Part shown: piece by piece, positions 1-4,827 of the stretch
How the letters are laid out: each line of letters begins with the position of its first letter
Numbering within the stretch: position 1 is the stretch's first letter
Assembly: GCA_023818745.1 (NCBI GenBank)
Contig: JAMWBY010000083.1
Coordinates: 1-5,144 of the forward strand
Direction: 5' to 3'
Origin: Candidatus Omnitrophota bacterium
Lineage (GTDB): Bacteria; Ratteibacteria; UBA8468; B48-G9; JAFGKM01
Length of the DNA stretch: 5,144 nucleotides
Made by a program: the position numbers and the translations under genes
Notes under the pieces: generated by a model
Databases searched by the model: none
The model's input: the letters and a program-made list of their open reading frames with translations, nothing else
Told to the model about the DNA's origin: nothing

Positions 1-91
1 CATAAAAACTTTTCTCTGTCTCTATATCTATTTTAACCTGAGAAAAAACTGAAATTGTTGAAAAAATTAAAAATATTAAAATCCTTTTCAT
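1..91 (-). CDS. Predicted exported protein, N-terminal fragment (runs off window)
   Basis: I do not recognise this gene; only its first 30 codons are in the window. The ATG at 91-89 follows a near-perfect AGGAGG at 103-98 with a 6-nt spacer, which makes the start convincing. The protein begins MKRILIFLIFSTISVFSQ, which is a classic signal peptide: a KR n-region, a hydrophobic core of about 12 residues, and a plausible signal peptidase I site after VFS (residues 15-17). The mature part starts QVKIDIETEKSFY and shows no lipobox cysteine, so periplasmic or outer-surface secretion is more likely than a lipoprotein. It lies 20 nt after the end of the degraded gene at 112-404 and on the same strand. 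It may be the last member of the long operon or the start of another unit. Family and function cannot be read from 30 residues. Confidence 0.72.
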   Translation of the reverse strand, partial: MKRILIFLIFSTISVFSQVKIDIETEKSFY

Positions 92-97
92 TATTCA

Positions 98-103
98 CCT
101 CCT
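98..103 (-). promoter_or_regulatory. Strong Shine-Dalgarno of the exported-protein gene
   Basis: The minus strand reads AGGAGG here, followed by TGAATA and then the ATG at 91. This is full-strength anti-SD complementarity at good spacing. It supports the short partial gene at the window edge as real, in contrast to the poorly supported reading frame just before it. Confidence 0.75.
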
Positions 104-111
104 AATTAAAA

Positions 112-404
112 TTAATATGTATAAGTTGAGTAGATCGTAAACACTTTTCCATTTTCTGTAGATTCAATTTTACACATATTTTTTATTTTGTCAAATTTTC
201 TTTTCTCATCTAAAAATTCTTCTTTGTGGTGCCATATATAATCACTCCATACCCATTGTATAACGCCTTTTTTTCAACCTTATTAATCAGAAAATACAAA
301 TCATTCCACCATAGTTCTCTATGTCTTATAACAGCATATAAAAGATGTTGTTGTAAATTAAATACCCCAATATAACTATTCTCCAATAATTTTTGTTTCC
401 TCAT
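112..404 (-). pseudogene. Frameshifted coding remnant, tryptophan-rich (WWND ... WSDYIWHH)
   Basis: Two minus-strand frames together look like one protein segment. The first opens at ATG 404, inside the 3' end of pilT, with AAGGA about 10 nt upstream. It reads through residues such as LLYAVIRHRELWWNDLYFL up to a VEKK at about 278-267, then continues only to a stop at 212-210. The -1 frame takes over from 267 as GVIQWVWSDYIWHHKEEFLD and stays open for 51 codons to TAA at 114-112, but has no start of its own. Joined at the A-run, the product would be about 97 residues. The W/D/H-rich text resembles the barrel part of larger sugar-hydrolase-like proteins that I recall from Planctomycetota- and Omnitrophota-type genomes; this is a weak impression without a search. 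A family of that kind would be several hundred residues long, so both ends would be missing. Alternatives are a single-base sequencing error in A7, or true -1 frameshifting. Confidence 0.55.
267..273 (-). other. A AAA AAG slippery heptamer at the frame change
   Basis: The minus strand reads GAA AAA AAG GCG in the upstream frame, so the heptamer A AAA AAG lies in exactly the phase used for -1 slippage in dnaX and in some IS transposase genes. A -1 shift here moves the reading from KKALYNG into KKGVIQW, which is the open downstream frame. The downstream frame has a TGA just before the run, so it cannot be entered from further upstream. I see no convincing downstream hairpin, and only a poor SD-like TAAGG a few bases upstream. 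Loss of one A from an original run of eight explains the data more simply. Confidence 0.4.
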
Positions 405-1476
405 CAAGATATATTCCTTTTAAATTCATTTGTAGTGTATGAGGAGAAGGAGAAACAGCAAAACCAACTTCAGGAGTTATAATATTATTTTGAATTAATT
501 GAACAAGGTGTTTATTAAAAGTAAGCATTCCTTCTTCTTTATCGGCAGACATTGCTGAATATATTTTATTTAACTTATTATCCTGAATTAACTTTGAAAT
601 AACAGGTGTAACTATCATAATTTCACAAACAGGAACAAGTCCGCTACCATCTTTCTTTGGAACGAGTTTTTGACATATTGTTGCTCTTAAATGATAAGCA
701 AGTATTTTCCTTACCTGTTCATGTTGATATGATGGAAAAAAATCCAAAATTCTCATAATTGTTGTCACTGTATCTATTGTATGTAAAGTAGAAAAAACAA
801 GATGTCCTGTTTCGCATGCGCTTATTGCTGCTTGAAATGTGTCTACATCTCTTAATTCTCCTATTAAAATTATATCTGGGTCTTCTCTTAAAACATGTTT
901 TAAAGCATCTGCAAAAGAAAGAGTATCAATTCCAATTTCTCTTTGATCTATAATGGATTTTTTGTCTGAATATAAATATTCAATCGGGTCTTCAATTGTA
1001 ACAATATGTTTAACTTTTTCATTATTTATTATTTCAATCATTGCTGCAAGAGTTGTTGACTTACCACACCCTGTTGGACCTGTAACAAGAATAAGACCAT
1101 TTTCTGATAAGGCAATTTTTTTTAAAACAGAAGGCAAATTTAATTCTTCAAGTGTTGGAATTTTATCTTTAATTCTTCTTAAAACAAGTCCAGGATATCC
1201 TCTTTGCCAGAAAGCATTAACTCTATATCTACCAACTTCTGGGTTATCAAAAGCAAAATCATATTCTTTTTCTTTCTTAAATGTATTTAATCCTTCAGGA
1301 GGCATAATTATTTCTATAAATTTAAAAAGGTCCTCTTTTGTAAGAGGAGAAGTCCATTCATCTACATCAATTAAATCACCTTTTATCCTTAAAACAGGTT
1401 TTCTTCCAAATTTAAGATGTAAATCAGAGGCATCTTTCTCTTTCATCAACTTTAAAAGATTAAAAAAATCATTCAT
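376..1476 (-). CDS. pilT: PilT-family type IV pilus retraction ATPase
   Basis: This is a hexameric cytoplasmic motor ATPase that depolymerises type IV pili, driving twitching, adhesion or DNA uptake. At 366 residues it is close to family size (roughly 340-380). The N-terminal PAS-like domain carries DASDLHLK (residues 15-22). The RecA-like core has Walker A GPTGCGKST (133-141), Asp box IVTIEDPIEY (158-167), Walker B IILIGELRD (202-210) and His box STLHT (229-233). The PilT-type C-terminal motif AIRNLIRE appears in altered form as VISKLIQD (292-299). The lack of the tetracysteine zinc motif of PilB/GspE argues for PilT/PilU. PilT and PilU cannot be cleanly separated here. The ATG at 1476 overlaps the end of rpoZ by 8 nt. 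Only a distant AGAGG, about 13 nt away, could serve as SD, so translational coupling to rpoZ is likely. No other pilus gene is in view. Confidence 0.95.
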   Translation of the reverse strand: MNDFFNLLKLMKEKDASDLHLKFGRKPVLRIKGDLIDVDEWTSPLTKEDLFKFIEIIMPPEGLNTFKKEKEYDFAFDNPEVGRYRVNAFWQRGYPGLVLRRIKDKIPTLEELNLPSVLKKIALSENGLILVTGPTGCGKSTTLAAMIEIINNEKVKHIVTIEDPIEYLYSDKKSIIDQREIGIDTLSFADALKHVLREDPDIILIGELRDVDTFQAAISACETGHLVFSTLHTIDTVTTIMRILDFFPSYQHEQVRKILAYHLRATICQKLVPKKDGSGLVPVCEIMIVTPVISKLIQDNKLNKIYSAMSADKEEGMLTFNKHLVQLIQNNIITPEVGFAVSPSPHTLQMNLKGIYLDEETKIIGE

Positions 1477-1666
1477 TTATTATTTTTAACCTCTGTAAAA
1501 ATTCTTTAATTGATATCCCAACTACATTTTCATCTTTTTTTACTTCAACTGAAGGAATACCTCCTTTTATTAAATCATGAGTTCTTTTAGCAATTTCAAT
1601 AATTACTCTGTAAACATTATCTTTTTTGTCAATTGCATCAAGTAATTTTAAATTTTTGTTTTCCAT
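1469..1666 (-). CDS. rpoZ: DNA-directed RNA polymerase omega subunit
   Basis: Omega is the small subunit that wraps the beta' C-terminal region, helps assemble RNA polymerase and in many bacteria forms part of a ppGpp site. The protein has 65 residues, within the usual short range. The diagnostic block is NVYRVIIEIAKRTHDLIKGG (residues 17-36), matching the family pattern N-x-(F/Y)-x-x-V-x-x-A-x-R-(A/T)-x-x-(L/I). After it come a P and a V-rich strand, then VGISIKEFLQRLKI (49-62), equivalent to the A-I-x-E-I-x-x-G-K-I end of typical omega. The start ATG is only 2 nt after the rplQ stop and shows no clear SD, so re-initiation by ribosomes finishing rplQ is inferred. Its placement directly after rplQ rather than beside gmk is notable. 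Divergence is moderate, so the call rests on the motif plus the RNA polymerase gene context. Confidence 0.85.
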   Translation of the reverse strand: MENKNLKLLDAIDKKDNVYRVIIEIAKRTHDLIKGGIPSVEVKKDENVVGISIKEFLQRLKIINE

Positions 1667-1668
1667 TT

Positions 1669-2016
1669 TTAAAGTAATTTTAAAATGACTTTTTCAGCAG
1701 AATCTCCTTTTCTTATACCAACTTTGATTATTTGTGTATATCCACCTTTTCTATCCGAAAATTTTTTTGAAACATCTATTATTTTTTTAGTAGTTTCAGG
1801 ATGATTTACAAATTGATTTATCCTTCTATAATCTGATAATGTGCCCCCTTTTGCTATTGTTATTAATCTTTCAACTATCCTTTTTAATTGTTTTGCTTTT
1901 GCAAGAGTTGTTGTAACTTTTTGATTTTGAAAAAAACTTATAGTCATATTTCTCATTAATGCTTTCCTATGCGATTTGTTTCTTCCAAGTTTTTTTATAT
2001 CTTTTTTATGTCTCAT
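1669..2016 (-). CDS. rplQ: 50S ribosomal protein L17
   Basis: L17 is a large-subunit protein located near the exit-tunnel opening. The 115 residues match the short, core-only bacterial form. The start MRHKKDIKKLGRNKSHRKAL is the family signature (RH...KLGR...HR.A), followed by MRNM and a QKVTTTLAKAKQLKRIVERL helix (residues 33-52). The usual DRxGGYTQI element appears as DRKGGYTQIIKVGIRKGDSA (87-106). The ATG overlaps the rpoA TGA by 4 nt (ATGA), and an AAGGAG at 2027-2022 inside the rpoA 3' end sits 5 nt from the start, so expression is tightly coupled to rpoA. The rpoA-rplQ order is almost universal in bacteria. What follows, rpoZ, is the unusual part. Confidence 0.98.
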   Translation of the reverse strand: MRHKKDIKKLGRNKSHRKALMRNMTISFFQNQKVTTTLAKAKQLKRIVERLITIAKGGTLSDYRRINQFVNHPETTKKIIDVSKKFSDRKGGYTQIIKVGIRKGDSAEKVILKLL

Positions 2017-2993
2017 TTTTTCTCCTTCTTTTCTTCTTCAAGTTCAGCCATTGTTTTTAAACTATATCCTATTTTTTTAAGAGCGGCTTCAATTTCTTCA
2101 ATTGACTTTTTACCAAGATTTTTCATTTCCTCTAACTTTTCCTTTGGAACATTTAAAAGGTCTTTTAATGTTTTTATATTTTTATTCTCAAGTGCATTAT
2201 AAATCCTTGTTGATAGTTTCAAATCAGTTATTCTTATTAACTCAAGTTCATCCTTAACTTCTTTTTTCTCAATAATTTCTTCCTCTAAACCAACCATCTG
2301 ATTTTCTATTATTAATTCAAATTTCTTTTTAAGTAATTCACATGCATACTCTACGCTTCTTTTAGGTTCTATTGCTCCTGTTGTCCATACTTCAAGTATC
2401 AACTTTTCATAATCAACAAATTGAGCCACTCTTGTGTTTTCAACATGAAAAGTCACCTTTCTAACAGGTGAATATAATCCATCTATAAGAATTGTCCCCA
2501 CTGGAATATCTTTTAACATAAGTTTCATTTTTTCTACAGGTAAATATCCAAAACCCTCAGTGATATCAAGTTCAAAATTATATTTTTTGGAAGGGTCAAT
2601 TGTAGCAATGTGCAAATCTTTATTAATGACTTCTATTGAACCATCATTTATTAAGTCACTGGCACATATTTCATCTTTGTCCTTTATTTCTACACTTACT
2701 TTATGCGGATATTCCTTTATAATAGGTTTTAAAGCTATCTGTTTTATATTTAGAACTACTTCTACCAAATCTTCTTTCATCCCTTCAAGGGTTGAATATT
2801 CATGGAGTGCTCCTTTAACCCTCAAACCAGTAATAGCAATTCCTGGTATTGAAGAAAGTAAAACCCTTCTTAATGCATTTCCAATTGTAACACCATAACC
2901 TCTTTCAAGTGGTTCTATTATTAACTTTCCATAATTTTCTCTATATGTTTCTTTTTCCCATATAAATTTAGATGGATAAATGAACTCTTTCAT
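2013..2993 (-). CDS. rpoA: DNA-directed RNA polymerase alpha subunit
   Basis: The alpha dimer nucleates RNA polymerase assembly, and its C-terminal domain binds UP elements and activators. The 326 residues are a normal length. The N-terminal domain contains the assembly motif GNALRRVLLSSIPG (residues 38-51) and the insert domain, with LYSPVRKVTFHVENTRV (173-189) after it. A charged linker (about 235-250) leads to the helix-hairpin-helix C-terminal domain. There LKLSTRIYNAL (258-268) aligns with the E. coli segment holding R265 and N268, here R263 and N266, and NLGKKS (292-297) is intact, so the DNA-contacting residues are kept. The tail is acidic then lysine-rich (EEEKKEKK). The start at 2993 has GAGAGGTG at 3005-2998 a few bases upstream, 16 nt after rpsD. 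Confidence 0.99.
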   Translation of the reverse strand: MKEFIYPSKFIWEKETYRENYGKLIIEPLERGYGVTIGNALRRVLLSSIPGIAITGLRVKGALHEYSTLEGMKEDLVEVVLNIKQIALKPIIKEYPHKVSVEIKDKDEICASDLINDGSIEVINKDLHIATIDPSKKYNFELDITEGFGYLPVEKMKLMLKDIPVGTILIDGLYSPVRKVTFHVENTRVAQFVDYEKLILEVWTTGAIEPKRSVEYACELLKKKFELIIENQMVGLEEEIIEKKEVKDELELIRITDLKLSTRIYNALENKNIKTLKDLLNVPKEKLEEMKNLGKKSIEEIEAALKKIGYSLKTMAELEEEKKEKK

Positions 2994-3009
2994 TTTTCAC
3001 CTCTCTATT

Positions 3010-3630
3010 TTATTTTGAATAAAAGTTTATAATTAACTGTTCATTAACTGGAATAGAAACTTCATCCCTTGTTGGAAATCTTAAAATTTCTATATTTAAA
3101 TTTTCATTGTTAACTTTAAGAAATAGTGGCACAGGTTTTGTCTTATATTCTTCAATACATTCTTTTACAATTTTAGTATATTTACTATTTGGTTTTAATT
3201 GAATAACATCTCCAATTTCAACAAGGTATCCTGGTCTATCATTCTTTTTTCTATTTACAAGTATATGTCCATGGTTAATAAGTTGCCTTGCCATCTTCCT
3301 TGAATAAACCCAGTTGGCTCTATAAATAACATTATCAAGGCGTCTTTCAAGCAATTGAAGAAGAATTTCACCTGTAACTCCTTTATGTCTTTTAGCAATT
3401 TCAAAATATCTTTTAAATTGTCTTTCAAGAACTCCATAATATATTTTGACTTTATTTTTTTCTCTCAATTGTAACCCATATTCTGAAAGTTTTTTTGGTT
3501 TAATCAATCTAACTTTACCACGTCTGGGGTCAACCGCACATTTATCAGTTTCACATCTTGTTCCTTTTAAATATAGTTTCATCCCATATTTTCTACATAT
3601 CTTACACAAAGGTTTTGTATATTTTGCCAT
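3010..3630 (-). CDS. rpsD: 30S ribosomal protein S4, zinc-binding form
   Basis: S4 is a primary 16S rRNA binding protein that nucleates the 5' domain. In E. coli it also represses its own operon and acts in antitermination. The 206 residues are standard. The N-terminal Cys9-X2-Cys12-X13-Cys26-X4-Cys31 matches the zinc site of Thermus S4, so this is the C+ form. RQFKRYFEIAKRHKGVTGE (70-88) leads into the S4 RNA-binding domain, with LERRLDNVIYRANW (94-107) and a KMARQLINHGHILVNRKK helix-strand unit (112-129). It lies between rpsK and rpoA, as in E. coli; in B. subtilis rpsD is elsewhere. The ATG has AAGGAGG at 3645-3639 with an 8-nt spacer, immediately after the rpsK stop. No pseudoknot-like S4 operator is evident in the short intergenic gaps. 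Confidence 0.99.
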   Translation of the reverse strand: MAKYTKPLCKICRKYGMKLYLKGTRCETDKCAVDPRRGKVRLIKPKKLSEYGLQLREKNKVKIYYGVLERQFKRYFEIAKRHKGVTGEILLQLLERRLDNVIYRANWVYSRKMARQLINHGHILVNRKKNDRPGYLVEIGDVIQLKPNSKYTKIVKECIEEYKTKPVPLFLKVNNENLNIEILRFPTRDEVSIPVNEQLIINFYSK

Positions 3631-3645
3631 TTCTCTTTCCTCCTT

Positions 3646-4035
3646 TTAAACTCTTCTTCTTTTGGGTGGTCTACATCCATTATGTGGAATTGGGGTTACA
3701 TCTTTTATAGAAACTACATTTAATCCTGCACTTTGTAAAGCCCTTATTGCTGTTTCCCTACCAGGACCAGGGCCTTTAACTTTTACATCAACCTCTTTCA
3801 TATTAAGTAATGTCTGTGCTCTTTTGGCAATGTTTTCTGCCGCAATTTGCGCTGCAAATGGAGTTCCCTTTCTTGTTCCCTTAAATCCAACTGTTCCAGA
3901 ACTGCCCCAAAGTAACACATGTCCTTCAGGGTCAGTAATTGTTATTATTGTATTGTTGAAAGTTGCTTTAATGTGTGCAATACCTTTTGGAACATTAAGT
4001 TTTTTCTTTCTTTTTTTTGTATATTTTCTTGGCAT
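3646..4035 (-). CDS. rpsK: 30S ribosomal protein S11
   Basis: S11 sits on the 30S platform beside the E site and contacts S7 and S18. The 129 residues are the usual length. Family features include a basic start (MPRKYTKKRKKK), GIAHIKATFNNTIITITD (residues 18-35), the glycine-rich GTRKGTPFAAQ (53-63), KGPGPGRETAIRAL (87-100) and the terminal DVTPIPHNGCRPPKRRRV, which is nearly invariant. The SD AAGGAGGT overlaps the rpsM stop and stands about 7 nt before the ATG, with only 13 nt between the genes. Nothing is unusual in the protein. Confidence 0.99.
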   Translation of the reverse strand: MPRKYTKKRKKKLNVPKGIAHIKATFNNTIITITDPEGHVLLWGSSGTVGFKGTRKGTPFAAQIAAENIAKRAQTLLNMKEVDVKVKGPGPGRETAIRALQSAGLNVVSIKDVTPIPHNGCRPPKRRRV

Positions 4036-4048
4036 TTTTTTTACCTCC

Positions 4049-4459
4049 TTATTTTTCTTTCCTCTGTTCCTTTATTGCTTTTCTTGCTGCTTTATCTCTC
4101 ACAACTCCAACTGTTTTTCTTGGACCTTTCCTTGTTCTTGCATTTGAACGAGTTCTCTGTCCTCTAACCGGTAAAGAAAATTTATGTCTTAACCCTCTAT
4201 AACAATTTATATCAATCAATCTTCTTATATTTTGTGAAATTTCTTGTTTTAAATCACCTTCTATTTTATAATTTTTTTGAATAAATGAAGTGATTTTCCC
4301 AAGTTCTTCTTCTGTTAATTCTTTAATTCTTTTATCTCCATTAATGCCTGTATTTTTAACAATCTCCATAGCACGGTTATCACCTATACCAAAAATATAT
4401 GTCAATGCAATTTTTACTTTTTTATTATCAGGAATCTCTACTCCAAGTATTCTCGCCAT
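4049..4459 (-). CDS. rpsM: 30S ribosomal protein S13
   Basis: S13 is in the 30S head, contacting the P-site tRNA and forming a bridge to the 50S subunit. It begins MARILGVEIPDNKKVKIALT, followed by YIFGIGDNRA (residues 21-30, the helix-two-turn-helix region), EGDLKQEISQNIRRLIDINC (67-86), YRGLRHKFSLPVRGQRTRSN (87-106) and ARTRKGPRK (107-115). At 136 residues it is longer than the 118-126 typical of the family. The extra is a basic C-terminal tail after RKGPRK (TVGVVRDKAARKAIKEQRKEK, split here as residues 116-136), the part that reaches toward P-site tRNA. AGGAGG at 4470-4465 overlaps the rpmJ stop and is 5 nt from the ATG, so the two genes are likely coupled. Confidence 0.98.
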   Translation of the reverse strand: MARILGVEIPDNKKVKIALTYIFGIGDNRAMEIVKNTGINGDKRIKELTEEELGKITSFIQKNYKIEGDLKQEISQNIRRLIDINCYRGLRHKFSLPVRGQRTRSNARTRKGPRKTVGVVRDKAARKAIKEQRKEK

Positions 4460-4468
4460 TTTTCCCTC

Positions 4469-4594
4469 CTATCCTTGTCTTTGTTTGTGTTTTGGTCCAT
4501 CCTGTGGATTACTGCATATAATTCTAACTACTCCTTTTCTTCTTATTATTTTACATTTTGGACATATCTTTTTTACTGATGCTCTAACTTTCAT
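4469..4594 (-). CDS. rpmJ: 50S ribosomal protein L36, with a short insertion
   Basis: L36 is the smallest 50S protein and binds 23S rRNA through a zinc ribbon. The frame from ATG 4594 to TAG 4471-4469 gives 41 residues: MKVRASVKKICPKCKIIRRK, then GVVRIICSNPQDGPKHKQRQ and a final G. Metal ligands are Cys11, Cys14, Cys27 and His36. Typical L36 is 37-38 residues with the His only 5 or so after the third Cys; here C27-X8-H36 contains an extra PQDG-like stretch before PKHKQRQG. The ends are canonical, so this is in-frame enlargement, not decay. GGAGG at 4608-4604 lies 9 nt before the start, and the gap to infA is 16 nt. The gene sits between infA and rpsM, its standard place. The zinc ligands mark it as the C+ type. 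Confidence 0.96.
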   Translation of the reverse strand: MKVRASVKKICPKCKIIRRKGVVRIICSNPQDGPKHKQRQG

Positions 4595-4610
4595 TTTTGC
4601 ATTCCTCCAT

Positions 4611-4826
4611 TTATAATCTTTTAATTATTCTTCCTCTCTTTAAATCATAAGGAGAAATTTCTACTATAACTCTATCTCCTGGAACAATTTTTATGTAATT
4701 CATTCTCATTTTACCACATAAATGGGCTATGACTGAATGCCCATTTTCAAGTTCAACCTCAAAATTAGTAGCAGGTAAAACTTTTTTAATCACTCCTTCA
4801 AATTTAATTTTTTCCTCTTGTGCCAT
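4611..4826 (-). CDS. infA: Translation initiation factor IF-1
   Basis: IF-1 occupies the 30S A site during initiation and works with IF-2 and IF-3. The 71 residues form a single S1-like OB fold, one residue shorter than the common 72. Signatures are MAQEEKIKFEGVIKKVLPAT (residues 1-20), the NFEVELENGHSVIAHLCGKM strand pair (21-40) and RMNYIKIVPGDRVIVEISPY (41-60), ending DLKRGRIIKRL. All are close to the family consensus (GxVxExLPNxxFxVxLENG, ...GKMRxxxIRIxxGDxVxVExSPYDLxRGRIxxR). The ATG is 1 nt beyond the map stop. The only SD-like bases (GAGG) lie about 12 nt upstream inside map, so coupling to map translation is inferred. The map-infA-rpmJ-rpsM order is common in Gram-positive and many deep-branching bacteria. 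Confidence 0.98.
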   Translation of the reverse strand: MAQEEKIKFEGVIKKVLPATNFEVELENGHSVIAHLCGKMRMNYIKIVPGDRVIVEISPYDLKRGRIIKRL

Positions 4827-4827
4827 T

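Noticed and set aside
112..160. Possible promoter (TTTACG ... TATACA/TATTAA) before the exported-protein gene
   Set aside because: Spacing and hexamers do not agree: the better -10 candidate is only about 12 nt from the -35-like bases, and AT-rich DNA yields such matches freely.
228..244. Short imperfect palindrome GTG...CAC around ATATAT
   Set aside because: Only three firm base pairs plus AT symmetry; too weak for a terminator, operator or frameshift-stimulating stem.
953..1489. Plus-strand open frame of 178 codons opposite pilT
   Set aside because: It is antisense to a gene with every PilT motif intact; its F/S-rich composition is what the reverse complement of an AT-rich K/E-rich gene gives. 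No plausible SD or family features.
3255..3437. Second minus-strand frame inside rpsD
   Set aside because: Out-of-frame reading of the conserved S4 RNA-binding domain, with no SD and no neighbour logic.
2994..4048. S4 autoregulatory operator (alpha operon leader pseudoknot)
   Set aside because: The gaps between these genes are 13-16 nt and filled by SD sequences, leaving no room for a structured leader; the E. coli site precedes rpsM, where only 9 nt are available here.
3662..4202. Overlapping plus-strand frames opposite rpsK and rpsM
   Set aside because: Cysteine- and phenylalanine-rich shadow translations of highly conserved ribosomal protein genes; they do not represent independent genes.
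4591..4602. Tiny ATG CAA AAA TGA overlapping the rpmJ start
   Set aside because: Three codons only, with an SD about 1 nt away that is better spaced for rpmJ; most likely chance in AT-rich leader sequence.
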